The notes: generated by a model not told the origin, from the letters alone. 12,908 nucleotides of DNA from an uncultured Peptococcaceae bacterium (GCA_902496505.1 CABVBB010000020.1:1-12908); one strand, 5' to 3'. Numbered from the stretch's first letter, positions 1-7,596 are shown. Numbers and translations: made by a program.

Positions 1-920
1 AGGACTACGGGACGATCTTGGCCGGACTGCTCATAGTGGCAGTGTTCAGCCTGCTCAGCCCGGACAAATTCTGCACACTGGACAATTTTATCAATATCTC
101 GCGGCAGATCTCGCTGCTGGTGGTCATCAGCATGGGCGCTACGCTGGTCATGATCGTGGATGAATTCGATCTCTCCATTGGTGCTATGGCCAGCTTGGGC
201 GGCGTGCTGGCAGCGCTTTTGGCTGTGCAGGGTCAGCCGTCTTGGGTCTATTTTGGGCTGCCGCTGCTGGTGTGCTTTGCCCTCGGCCTGGTCAATGGGC
301 TGATCGTCACCCACTTTGGCGTGCTCTCTTTCATCTCCACTCTGGCGATGAATACGATCCTCACGGGCTTCATTTACCGGCTGACCGGCGGCGGAGCAGT
401 CTTTCAGCAGATTCCCGCGGCCTTTGGCCGGCTGGGCAACGGCACTGTGGGCCGCATCCCCTATTTGACGCTGGTCATGCTGGCACTGACGGTGGTGCTC
501 TGGCTGGCCATGACGCGCTTGATCGTCGGCCGCAGATTGTACGCCATCGGCGGCAATCGTCAGGCTGCCCGCATGGCCGGGCTGCCCATCCGCCGCTCTA
601 CCTCGCTGGCATTTGGGCTCTGTGCGCTGCTGGCAGCTGGCTGCGGGGTACTTTTGGCCTCGCGGCTGGGCTCGGCGCAGCCTACGGCGGGCGAAGGCTA
701 TTTCCTGCAGGCCTACGCAGCCGTTTTTCTGGGGCGTACGGTCTTTAAGGGCGGCGTGCCTAATGTCTGGGGCACATTTGTCGGTGCAGCTATCCTAGGC
801 GTCATTTCCAATGGGCTGACGATCCTGCGCAGTCCCAGCTACGTCCAGGATATCATCACCGGCGTGATCATTATCTTGGCGATCATCGTGCAGAAACTCG
901 GCGAGAAAGGAGCAGCATGA
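1..920 (+). CDS. Sugar ABC transporter permease, RbsC family (5' end outside window)
   Basis: Inner-membrane permease of a ribose/xylose-type ABC importer (BPD_transp_2 family), which would work with an RbsA-like ATPase and a periplasmic or lipoprotein sugar-binding protein, neither of them in the window. The reading frame is already open at base 3 and gives DYGTILAGLLIVAVFSLLSP, a typical RbsC start region, so the TTG at 18 is not the true start and a short N-terminal part lies upstream. About eight to ten hydrophobic segments are visible. The family loop appears as DEFDLSIGA (RbsC usually GGIDLSVGS) near bases 168-185, and the conserved C-terminal block AVFLGRTVFKGG...WGTFVGA near 718-790. 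It ends with TGA one base before the kinase start, so the two are translationally linked in one operon. The sugar cannot be read from the sequence; the kinase next door suggests a pentose, a polyol or a related ketose. Confidence 0.9.
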   Translation, partial: DYGTILAGLLIVAVFSLLSPDKFCTLDNFINISRQISLLVVISMGATLVMIVDEFDLSIGAMASLGGVLAALLAVQGQPSWVYFGLPLLVCFALGLVNGLIVTHFGVLSFISTLAMNTILTGFIYRLTGGGAVFQQIPAAFGRLGNGTVGRIPYLTLVMLALTVVLWLAMTRLIVGRRLYAIGGNRQAARMAGLPIRRSTSLAFGLCALLAAGCGVLLASRLGSAQPTAGEGYFLQAYAAVFLGRTVFKGGVPNVWGTFVGAAILGVISNGLTILRSPSYVQDIITGVIIILAIIVQKLGEKGAA

Positions 921-921
921 C

Positions 922-2388
922 ATGGAGTATACGATAACATTGGATCTGGGCACCACCGCTGTGAAAGGCGTCCTCGTGACAGCTGACCTGACGGTGCAGG
1001 CGCAGGAAAGCGTGAGCCTGACCACTTATTATGAAGCGGGGCATATCGAGCAGGCGCCAGAAGAATGGTACGCTGCTTTCTGCACCATCTGCCGACGCTT
1101 TGCCGCCGACTTGCCTGCCGGAGGGCAGATCACAGCGGTGATCATGAGCGGCCAGATGCAGGATACCATTGGGCTGGATGCAGAGCTAAACCCCGTAGGC
1201 AGAGCCATCCTCTACGCTGACGGCCGAGCCGAGAAACAGGCCCAGGCTTTAGGCGAGCGCTTGGGGCTTATGGAAATGGCCGCCGTCACCGGCAATCTCC
1301 TGGATGGCTCGCTGCCCTTCGCTAAGCTGCTCTGGCTCCGCGAAGAAGAGCCTGAGCGCTATGAACGCTTGGCCAAGGTGGTCTTCAGCGCGAAGGATCA
1401 CCTCATCGCCCGCTTGACCGGCCAGGCGGTAACGGATCTGACCACGGCCGCCACAGTGGGGCTCTTGGATCGTGCCGGCCGCTGCTGGCGCACCGATTGG
1501 CTTGAGGCAGCGGGGCTTTCGCCAAATCTTCTGCCCCGCTTGTGCCGTGCTGAACAATTGGCCGGACGCGTCACCGAAGCGGCAGCAGCCCAATGCGGCC
1601 TGCCCGCAGGCACAGCGGTCTATGCCGGCTTGGGCGATGCTGGCGCAGCCACCTTGGCCAGCGGCATCGCAAGCCCCGGCGAGCTCAATATCCACTTGGG
1701 CACTTCCGGCTGGGTGGCGGCTATTTCCAGTGAGATGCAGATCACGCCGGCAGTATTCAACCTAGTGGCAGCAGATGCCGATCATGTCATCAATGTGGTC
1801 CCCTTTCTGAATGCCGGCAATGTCCACGCCTGGGCGGCAGAGACTTTCGCAGACAATGATCATGAGCGTCTGCAGGCCTTGGCCGCAGAGAGCGCCCCAG
1901 GTGCGGGCGGCGTGCTCTGCCTGCCCTATCTGGTGGGCGAACGCTATCCCGTTCTGGACAGCCGCGTCCGTGGCAGCTTTTTGGGCATCACGCCGGAAAC
2001 CCGCCCCGGCGATCTGGCTCGGGCAGCACTGGAGGGCGTGGCCTTTTCCATCAGAGAGGGACTGGATAGTCTCGGTCAGGCCAACGGTCTCATTTCCCTC
2101 ATCGGCGGCGGTGCGCAGGATCCGATCTGGTGTCAGATATTGGCTGACGTATTGGGGCAGGCGGTCATGGTGTTGGACAATAGCGATTATTTACCAGCCA
2201 TGACGCTGGCAGCCATCGTTCAGCTGGCCCACGGTGCGATCAAAGATTACCCCGCCCTCACCGCGCTCATCCGCAGCCGCACAGGCAGCACCACCTACCA
2301 CCCCTCACCCGCGGCCCGCTGCTATGAGGATCTTTATGCACGCTACCAGCGGCTCTACCCAGCGCTTAGGGATTTCTATAATGAATAA
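922..2388 (+). CDS. FGGY-family carbohydrate kinase (xylulokinase-like)
   Basis: ATP-dependent cytoplasmic sugar kinase of 488 residues, the normal FGGY length, predicted to phosphorylate the sugar brought in by the upstream permease. The N-terminal phosphate loop is DLGTTAVKG (residues 8-16). SGQMQD (about 76-81) and YADGRAE match the substrate-binding stretch of xylulokinases. GLGDAGA carries D239 as the likely catalytic base, HLGTSGW (258-264) is the second phosphate motif, and GITPETRPGDLARAALEG fits the FGGY C-terminal signature. GGGAQDPIW (395-403) is the adenosine-binding motif. The start at 922 is set by AAAGGAG at 906-912, nine bases upstream; an ATG at 917 runs into a stop after six codons. 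The gene ends in TAA, followed 80 bases later by a terminator. Among FGGY kinases xylulokinase is the closest impression, but ribulokinase-like or erythritol/xylitol kinase activity cannot be excluded. Confidence 0.9.
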   Translation: MEYTITLDLGTTAVKGVLVTADLTVQAQESVSLTTYYEAGHIEQAPEEWYAAFCTICRRFAADLPAGGQITAVIMSGQMQDTIGLDAELNPVGRAILYADGRAEKQAQALGERLGLMEMAAVTGNLLDGSLPFAKLLWLREEEPERYERLAKVVFSAKDHLIARLTGQAVTDLTTAATVGLLDRAGRCWRTDWLEAAGLSPNLLPRLCRAEQLAGRVTEAAAAQCGLPAGTAVYAGLGDAGAATLASGIASPGELNIHLGTSGWVAAISSEMQITPAVFNLVAADADHVINVVPFLNAGNVHAWAAETFADNDHERLQALAAESAPGAGGVLCLPYLVGERYPVLDSRVRGSFLGITPETRPGDLARAALEGVAFSIREGLDSLGQANGLISLIGGGAQDPIWCQILADVLGQAVMVLDNSDYLPAMTLAAIVQLAHGAIKDYPALTALIRSRTGSTTYHPSPAARCYEDLYARYQRLYPALRDFYNE

Positions 2389-2469
2389 AAAAGAGCTCAA
2401 ACCTCCTTAAGCAAAGAAGGCGCTAAGGTTAAACGTAGTCTTTGCAAATGTGTCATATAACATGTTGAG

Positions 2470-2499
2470 ACGCTCCAGGCTAATCTGGGGCGTTTTTTT
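2470..2499 (+). terminator. Rho-independent terminator after sugar operon
   Basis: The arms ACGCTCCAG (2470-2478) and CTGGGGCGT (2485-2493) pair over nine positions with one G-T wobble around a six-base loop, followed by a run of seven T. It separates the permease-kinase operon from the phosphodiesterase locus. Confidence 0.85.
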
Positions 2500-2564
2500 A
2501 TATATCCTTGTGAGTTGTAAGAAGTGCTTTAAACAAGTAAAATTTATGGAAACAATCTTTGCTC

Positions 2565-2590
2565 TGTTTATAATATCCATGTGCTACAAT
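2565..2590 (+). promoter_or_regulatory. Candidate promoter for the phosphodiesterase-transporter locus
   Basis: A perfect -10 hexamer TATAAT lies at 2569-2574, and an extended -10 TGCTACAAT lies at 2582-2590. Neither has a good -35 hexamer at 16-18 bases. The stretch is visibly AT-rich against its surroundings, follows a terminator and precedes the start at 2634 by 43-65 bases, so a promoter is expected here. Which -10 is used cannot be decided by eye. Confidence 0.5.
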
Positions 2591-2596
2591 GAACTT

Positions 2597-2606
2597 GCTT
2601 GCAAGC
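2597..2606. promoter_or_regulatory. Palindrome GCTTGCAAGC, possible operator
   Basis: A perfect ten-base palindrome sits six bases after the extended -10 at 2582-2590, so it would overlap or closely follow the transcription start. This position suits a repressor site. A ten-base palindrome can occur by chance in a window of this size, so the call rests on position only. Confidence 0.25.
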
Positions 2607-2633
2607 GTAGAATAAGAATAGAGGAGTGGGTTC

Positions 2634-4658
2634 ATGATGGAAGCATTATCGCAAAAGGTATTGATCTTAGGTATAGATGGAATGGACCCTATTCAGACGA
2701 AAAAATATGTCCAGGCAGGGTTGATGCCAAACTTAAAAAAGTTTTTAGAAAGAGGCGCTTATAGAGAAGATCTGCACATGATTGGCGGCTAGCCGACGGT
2801 TACACCGCCGATGTGGACCACCTTAGGAACAGGTGCTTATCCCAGTACCCATGGTATTACGGACTTTTATGCCAGAAGTGAGGATTTGGATGTCGTTGTC
2901 TACAATTTTGATTCGCGAAAATGTAAGGCAGAGCATATTTGGGATGCTGTGGTCGAATCCGGTAAAAAGGCGTTGGTGTGGCACTGGGTAGGTGCAGGCT
3001 GGCCGCCCACTTCTTCCAACCCTAATCTGCATGTGGTAGACGGCACTCAACCAACTGGGGTCAATATTGGCGTAGCCGAGGTGGACAGCGAAAAAATTGT
3101 CATTGCCAGTGAGCAAACGACAGAGCTGCTCTATAAGGACAAGCTGGCCACTGACAGTAAGACGCCCTGTTATATTTCAGGCATGGTTCTGGAAGAAAGA
3201 GATCCTAATCAACGTACCACCGAGGAAGTTGTCCATTCAGAAGCCATCTCAACGATCGCTATTTCTCCCAAGCAAGCCGCGCATCACAATATGTGCGAAA
3301 CACCGTTAGATACGGTATTTTCACCGATTAAGACAGCCGAGGGCTGGAGCGTGGTACCGCCTGCTGGGACTAAGGAATGTACCTTGCTCAGCTCTGGCGG
3401 ACTGATTCACCGGCCTTGCCAAATCTTGCAAAATGAGGCAGGCATTTATGACCGGGTGGCGGTTTTCAAGAACAAAAAAGCAACTGAACCGCTAGCGATT
3501 TTGCCTAAGGATGCTTATATCAACAATATTGTTGATGAAGTTTTTCAAAATGACCGAAAAATTGAGACGACCAATCGCAGCATGCGTGTGTTGGAATTAG
3601 CCGAAGATGGCAGTGCTTTGCGCCTTTGGATGTCACCAGCGATGGATTACAGCATTGACGCGCTTTTTAGTCCGCAATCGCTTTATCAGGAGCTTTTGGA
3701 GCACGTGGGTTATCCGCAGCCTAACTGTATGGCTGCTGGATTTGATGAAAAGCTGATTCGCGATTGTCTGCTGGCCAGCTGGGAGAAAATGGCCCAATGG
3801 AACGCGGCTGGCATGAAATATTTGATGAAGCAGTATGATTACAGTCTGGTGGTTTCCCATTTTCATAATGTGGATATGATAGCACATATGCTGGTCGCTG
3901 ACCTAAAAGGCAGCGCTAAGATAACCGCTGAGCTGGCCCAGCAATTGTATCAGGAAATTTATATCCAAACGGACGGCTATATTGGCCAATTTTTAGAGCT
4001 GCTGGATGAAGGTTGGAGCATTATGATTGTTTCTGATCATGGTCTTGTCTGCCCTGAGCATGGTCAATCCACCCTGTACAATGGGGAAAATGCCTGCAAT
4101 GCTATTTATTTTAAGCAATGGGGCTATACTGTTTTGAAGCGTGATGAACAGGGGCAGGAAATCGGCGAAATTGACTGGGAACGGACCACAGCGGTCACGA
4201 ACCGCATCAATCATATCTACGTTAACCTAAAGGGCCGCGAAAAGCACGGCATTGTCGCCCCAGAGGACCAATTCGAGCTGGAGGAGCGGATCATGACGGA
4301 TTTGTACAGTTTGAAGGACCCTGTGACAGGTCATCGGGTCGTGGCTTTGGCCTTGCGCAATAAGGATGCCATCCTTTTGGGACAAGGTGGACCAGACAGC
4401 GGCGATATCGTCTACTATCTGGCTGAGGGCTATAATGGTGACCACGCGGATTGCTTATCCACTACAAACGGCGTTTGCGATACCAGCTGCGCTTCGGTAT
4501 TTATGGCAGCCGGAGCAGGCATCAAGCATACGGTTATTGACCGTGTGGTGCGCCATGTGGATGTCACCCCTACAGCGGCTATGCTTTTAGGTATCAGAAT
4601 GCCGCATCAATGTGAGGGCGCGCCGGTATATCAGATTTTGGACGGCAATTTTGCATGA
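2634..4658 (+). pseudogene. Type I phosphodiesterase / alkaline-phosphatase-fold hydrolase interrupted by an in-frame amber codon
   Basis: The full frame is 675 codons from ATG 2634 (RBS GAGGAG at 2621-2626; an adjacent ATG at 2637 is equally possible) to TGA 4656-4658, with TAG at 2790-2792 as codon 53. Ignoring that codon the protein is continuous and carries the two-metal site of the nucleotide pyrophosphatase/phosphodiesterase family: D15 in LILGIDGMDP, nucleophile T57 in PTVTPPMW, D414 and H418 in HNVDMIAH, D468 and H469 in IVSDHG, and H641 in HVDVTP. There is no signal peptide, so the enzyme would be cytoplasmic, cleaving phosphomonoesters or diesters. Reinitiation at ATG 2811, 18 bases past the TAG, gives a 615-residue product that lacks D15 and T57 and so should be inactive. 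The natural residue at codon 53 was probably Gln (CAG). The gene is either newly inactivated or read through. It lies 92 bases before a DASS carrier, probably in one operon. An automatic annotation may show only 2811-4658. Confidence 0.8.
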
Positions 4659-4674
4659 AAATAGGCTGGCGGTA

Positions 4675-4707
4675 TGGCCTTTGGCTGGCAATTTGGCCCC
4701 AAGGCCA
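4675..4707 (+). other. Imperfect hairpin between phosphodiesterase and transporter genes
   Basis: TGGCCTT (4675-4681) pairs with AAGGCCA (4701-4707), extended inward by two G-C pairs after a mismatch. No T run follows, so it is not a normal terminator. It may modulate messenger stability or expression between the two genes, or be chance. Confidence 0.25.
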
Positions 4708-4750
4708 TGCTTGAGCCGCTTTCGAAATGTGCTAAGAAGGAGGGGTAGAC

Positions 4751-6220
4751 ATGGCTGTTTTGACCGTGAAAAAAACGAGAAAAGACTTGTTGAAAACCGT
4801 TATCATTATTGCGATCATGCTTTTGGTTGGTTTCTTGCCGCCCTTTGGTGAGATCACTAAGCTGGGCATGCAGATCTTGGGCATTTTTGTTGGCTGTGTG
4901 GTAGGCTGGTGTTTTGGGGAAATGATTTGGCCCAGCCTTTTAGGACTGCTTTTGGTGGGATTGACAGAGTATTCTACCGTCGGAGCAATGCTGGCGGCAG
5001 CCTTTGGCAATACGACGCTGTGGCTGGTGGCGTTTTGTCTGATGTTTTTATACGCCATCGATCAGTGCGGCCTTTTGGACGTGACGACAAAATTTATCCT
5101 GTCCAGAAAATTTGTAACCAAAGGACCCTGGACCTTGGCGGCGGCCTTTTGGATTGCTTCTGGTTTTATCAGCATCTTTATCAGTGTCACCAATGCTGTC
5201 ACTCTGGTAATTTGGTCTTTCTTCCTCGGGGTATGTCGGCAAGTGGGCATCAAGCCTTACGAAAAATATCCGACGCTGGTTTTGATTGGCTGCTGCCTGT
5301 TGGCTGATTTGGGTACCTGTATCGCGCCCTTTTCCATCAATGCCCTAGTCTGTATAGGCGTTTATAACGGCGTTATGCCCGGTGCACCAGTCAATATGAC
5401 CTGCTACAGCTTGTTGGTGTTATGTATCAATATCATTTTCGTGCCGTTGTTTATTTTACTGTGTAAATATGTGCTGTGCCGCAATTTTCATTTGGATTTA
5501 TCTCAGGTACAGGTGGTTAAGGAAGGCGAAAGTCTGCGGTTGAATGGCCAGCAAAAAATCGTCATTGGCTATATTTTGCTATTGGTCTTCATGTTTGTAG
5601 CACCCACCTTCCTGCCAAGTGGCTGGGCCTTGACCAAACTTCTGAACAGCTTGAGCTATGCAGGTATTTTGGGCATCATCCTGGTGTTGATGTCGATCAC
5701 GACCTATCACGGCGAGCCCATCATGAGAATTGCGGAAGCCATGCGGAAAAATGTGATTTGGGAGATGTTTTTCATGCTGGCTGCGGCCTGGACCTTGGCT
5801 GCTGCTCTAGTAGCTGATTCAGTCGGCATCAGTGCCACCATTAAGCTGGGCCTCACGCCGTTTTTAGCAGGCAAAAGCGCCTGGGTCTTCTGCATCATTT
5901 GCTTGTTTGCCGGCGTTTGCATTACCAACTGCATCAATAACGCTGTGACGATGACCTTGCTGATTCCCATTACGATGGGCTTTGTAGCGATGAATGGCAT
6001 TAATCCCTGTGTCTTGGTATCGCTTTTTGTCGTCGTCTTGACTCAAGGGGCTATTTTGCCCAGCGGCTCGCCCCTGGGGGCTATGATGCACGGCTATCGG
6101 GAATGGCTGCGGCCTAAGGACATCATTTTGTATGCGGGCATCTTTGTTTTCACTCTGACCGCTGTAGCAGCCCTGATCGGTTATCCACTAGGGTGCCTGA
6201 TTTTTGCTGCACTGGGCTGA
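4751..6220 (+). CDS. SLC13/DASS-family anion transporter (first copy)
   Basis: Inner-membrane carrier of 489 residues, the usual length of the divalent anion:sodium symporter family, which moves di- and tricarboxylates, sulfate or related anions. Most of the protein is hydrophobic, with about eleven or twelve membrane segments. The two pseudo-repeat Asn motifs that bind sodium and substrate in this family correspond to SVTNAV (145-150) and ITNCINNAV (391-399), each in the hairpin-broken-helix setting. LPSGSPLG (436-443) is the C-terminal Pro/Ser loop. The start is fixed by a very strong site, AAGGAGG at 4737-4743, seven bases before ATG. It follows the phosphodiesterase gene with no terminator between, so the two are probably co-transcribed and may handle the same anionic substrate. 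It converges on the LysR gene and shares a terminator with it. It is a paralogue of the carrier at 11141, but clearly diverged. Substrate is unknown. Confidence 0.85.
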   Translation: MAVLTVKKTRKDLLKTVIIIAIMLLVGFLPPFGEITKLGMQILGIFVGCVVGWCFGEMIWPSLLGLLLVGLTEYSTVGAMLAAAFGNTTLWLVAFCLMFLYAIDQCGLLDVTTKFILSRKFVTKGPWTLAAAFWIASGFISIFISVTNAVTLVIWSFFLGVCRQVGIKPYEKYPTLVLIGCCLLADLGTCIAPFSINALVCIGVYNGVMPGAPVNMTCYSLLVLCINIIFVPLFILLCKYVLCRNFHLDLSQVQVVKEGESLRLNGQQKIVIGYILLLVFMFVAPTFLPSGWALTKLLNSLSYAGILGIILVLMSITTYHGEPIMRIAEAMRKNVIWEMFFMLAAAWTLAAALVADSVGISATIKLGLTPFLAGKSAWVFCIICLFAGVCITNCINNAVTMTLLIPITMGFVAMNGINPCVLVSLFVVVLTQGAILPSGSPLGAMMHGYREWLRPKDIILYAGIFVFTLTAVAALIGYPLGCLIFAALG

Positions 6221-6236
6221 GCCTTCTCCTAAAATG

Positions 6237-6273
6237 AAATGAGCCTCGGACAATTGCTCCGAGGCTCATTTTA
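6237..6273. terminator. Bidirectional terminator between convergent genes
   Basis: A perfect 14-base-pair stem, AAATGAGCCTCGGA (6237-6250) with its complement at 6258-6271, encloses a seven-base loop. T-rich tails follow on both strands (ATTTTAA on plus, CATTTCATTTTA on minus). It sits between the transporter stop at 6220 and the LysR stop at 6284, so it serves both. Confidence 0.85.
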
Positions 6274-6283
6274 ATGACAAATT

Positions 6284-7189
6284 TCAAAGCTGGTGCAGCA
6301 TTTCGGCCAGTGCAGCCAAAAATTGCTGACTATGCTCATCTAGCGTGGTCTCCTGCGGCAGAAGATAGCCGATTTCACCGACAATATTTTCTGCGAAAGG
6401 TATGTGCGTAGCAGAAGCTGTGTACTGAATGCAGTTCTGCTGTGAATGTTGAGAAAAGGCGCTGAAGGTCACTCCTGCATTGGCACGGATCAATTCATTG
6501 ATCATATTTGTATTCTGCGAGGGAATGATCTTGGGGCATAGTCCAGCAAAATTTAAGATGCCCAGAATAATATATTGAGAAGGGACATGTAATATAAGCG
6601 GTTATGCGGCAAACTCTGCCAAAGAAACAGATTTGTACTTTTTGAAGGGATGAGCTTGGTTGACGCAGCAAAAATACTGGACCTTGGTGAGTGGGATAAA
6701 GGTAAGGGAGGGTGGAATATCCTGCATGACATCGGTATCGTCTATGTAACAACGGTAATAAAAGGTGTAAGGCACTGATCCTGCGAGGATAGCCGCTAAA
6801 GTCGATTCATATTCAGAGACGTGGATGTCAATGATGAGATCAGGAAAAACCTTATACAGTTTGCCCAGTGGAATGGCTAAAAAATTCTCGATGAGCGGCG
6901 CGGGCGTATATAAATCAACGTGCCCCTTCAAAACCTGTGGTTCACTTTCTTGCAACAATTCACTAAGTCCCTCTAAAAATACTTCGGATAGCGCTACCAG
7001 CTTTTGCCCTTTAGGAGTTAGCGATGCTCCCCGCGGCGTTTTTTGAAGCAAGGTAAGCCCTAATTCTTCCTCTAAGGATTTCATAGACATGCTCAAAGCT
7101 TGAGGCGTGAGGTGCAGTATTTTACTGGCTGTGCACATCGATTTGTGCTTGCTGATTTCTACAAGATAACTCATTTGTTCCACCCGCAT
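6284..7189 (-). pseudogene. LysR-family transcriptional regulator interrupted by an in-frame ochre codon
   Basis: The intact frame would encode 301 residues, the normal LysR length. The N-terminal winged helix-turn-helix is clear (residues 1-60: TASKILHLTPQALSMSMKSL, then LTPKG), followed by the substrate-binding domain (about 90-301) ending LLPQETTLDEHSQQFLAALA. Codon 196 is TAA (plus-strand bases 6602-6604). On both sides the same frame reads sensibly, EFAA-stop-PLILHVPSQYI, continuing through INELIRANAGVTF to a TGA at 6284-6286, so this is a single nonsense change and not a frameshift. The natural residue there was probably Gln or Glu. The truncated 195-residue product keeps the DNA-binding domain but loses more than half of the effector domain, so ligand response should be lost. 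The start ATG at 7187-7189 has only a weak upstream site (AGGCAGG). The convergent arrangement suggests it regulated the phosphodiesterase-transporter locus; this is inference. Confidence 0.8.
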
Positions 7190-7255
7190 AGACGAAGCAC
7201 CTGCCTTTGTTCAATAAACGAAAAATTCGACTTTCAAACGACCCACTATATGCGC

Positions 7256-7284
7256 AGTATAGCAAAATATTTGGCAAATGACAA
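7256..7284 (-). promoter_or_regulatory. Promoter of the LysR-family gene
   Basis: On the minus strand TTGTCA (plus 7279-7284, five of six to the -35 consensus) is followed after exactly 17 bases by TATACT (plus 7256-7261, five of six), with an extended -10 TGC directly upstream. It points to the LysR start about 66 bases away. This is the best-formed promoter in the window, although the gene it drives is interrupted. Confidence 0.75.
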
Positions 7285-7324
7285 ATACAAAAGTCATACA
7301 AATTTGGCATGATTTTGGCAAATT
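7269..7324. repeat. Three TTTGGCA repeats at the LysR promoter, candidate regulator-binding sites
   Basis: TTTGGCA occurs at 7270-7276, 7303-7309 and 7314-7320. The first is inside the near-palindrome ATTTGGCAAAT (7269-7279), in the spacer of the LysR promoter, and the third is in ATTTTGGCAAATT (7312-7324). The copies are spaced 33 and 11 bases, about whole helical turns, so they would face the same side of the DNA. LysR-type proteins commonly autoregulate from such clustered, AT-flanked dyads. That this LysR binds here is inference. Confidence 0.45.
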
Positions 7325-7395
7325 GCAGAAATGGCGGCTCATTAGTAAGGGTGTTTTCTGGCAAAACCATGCTTCTGCCGGGGCCGGGGCTGCTG

Positions 7396-7509
7396 CAAGT
7401 GGGCTATCTGATTTTGGCGAGGGTGGCGCTGCGCAATATTTTAGAGGGCATAGCGGAAAACTAGGGGATGACGGAATCGCTGGGGGTGGCTTTGGCAGAG
7501 GCGATCGGA
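7396..7509 (+). pseudogene. ZIP metal transporter gene fragment
   Basis: Translation in the frame of base 7399 gives VGYLILARVALRNILEG, closely matching VGYLVFAGVALHDILEG of the intact ZIP transporter at 10089-10802, and after a stop at 7462-7464 it continues MTESLGVALAEAIG, matching VTETLGLALAAAIG. The nucleotide sequence is also visibly similar to about 10375-10490. Between the two blocks the fragment lacks two codons and has the TAG. The metal-binding His of the intact copy (HDILEG) is Arg here, so this piece is dead. Homology ends at about 7509, before the HHVPEG motif. An ATG at 7369 is in frame, but the sequence between it and 7396 does not resemble ZIP. The fragment covers roughly membrane helix 4 and the start of helix 5. 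Confidence 0.7.
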
Positions 7510-7518
7510 CACGCCTGG

Positions 7519-7596
7519 ACGATTCATCCTGGTCTGGGGCAATCTGTGTTATGCAGAGGCAGCTGCTGGGATAACGCACCACAGGAATTCAGCCAT
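7519..7596 (+). mobile_element. Remnant of an IS3-family transposase (OrfB C-terminal motif)
   Basis: In the same frame as the end of the ZIP fragment, the translation reads TIHPGLGQSVLCRGSCWDNAPQEF. IS3-family OrfB integrases carry a conserved block of the form SRRGNCWDNAPQESFF, which holds the last catalytic Glu, and earlier an HSDQG motif with the second Asp. CRGSCWDNAPQEF matches the first block well; TIHPGLGQ could be the HSDQG region fused to it by an internal deletion. Only this scrap is seen: no OrfA, terminal inverted repeats or target duplication are recognisable. It is recognised from memory of the family motif, so confidence is moderate. Confidence 0.5.

Noticed and set aside
2450..2764. 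Plus-strand open frame of 104 codons
   Set aside because: It crosses a terminator and the promoter region and is out of frame with the phosphodiesterase N-terminus, which shows clear homology from 2634.
2634..4658. Pyrrolysine or selenocysteine insertion at the phosphodiesterase stop
   Set aside because: The codon is TAG, so selenocysteine is excluded. No pyl gene is in the window, and a Gln-to-stop change explains the site more simply. It is kept only as a test in the finding.
7278..7574. 98-codon plus-strand frame with Gly-rich translation
   Set aside because: It is a different frame across the ZIP fragment; the Gly-rich stretch is the shifted reading of Leu/Ala membrane codons.
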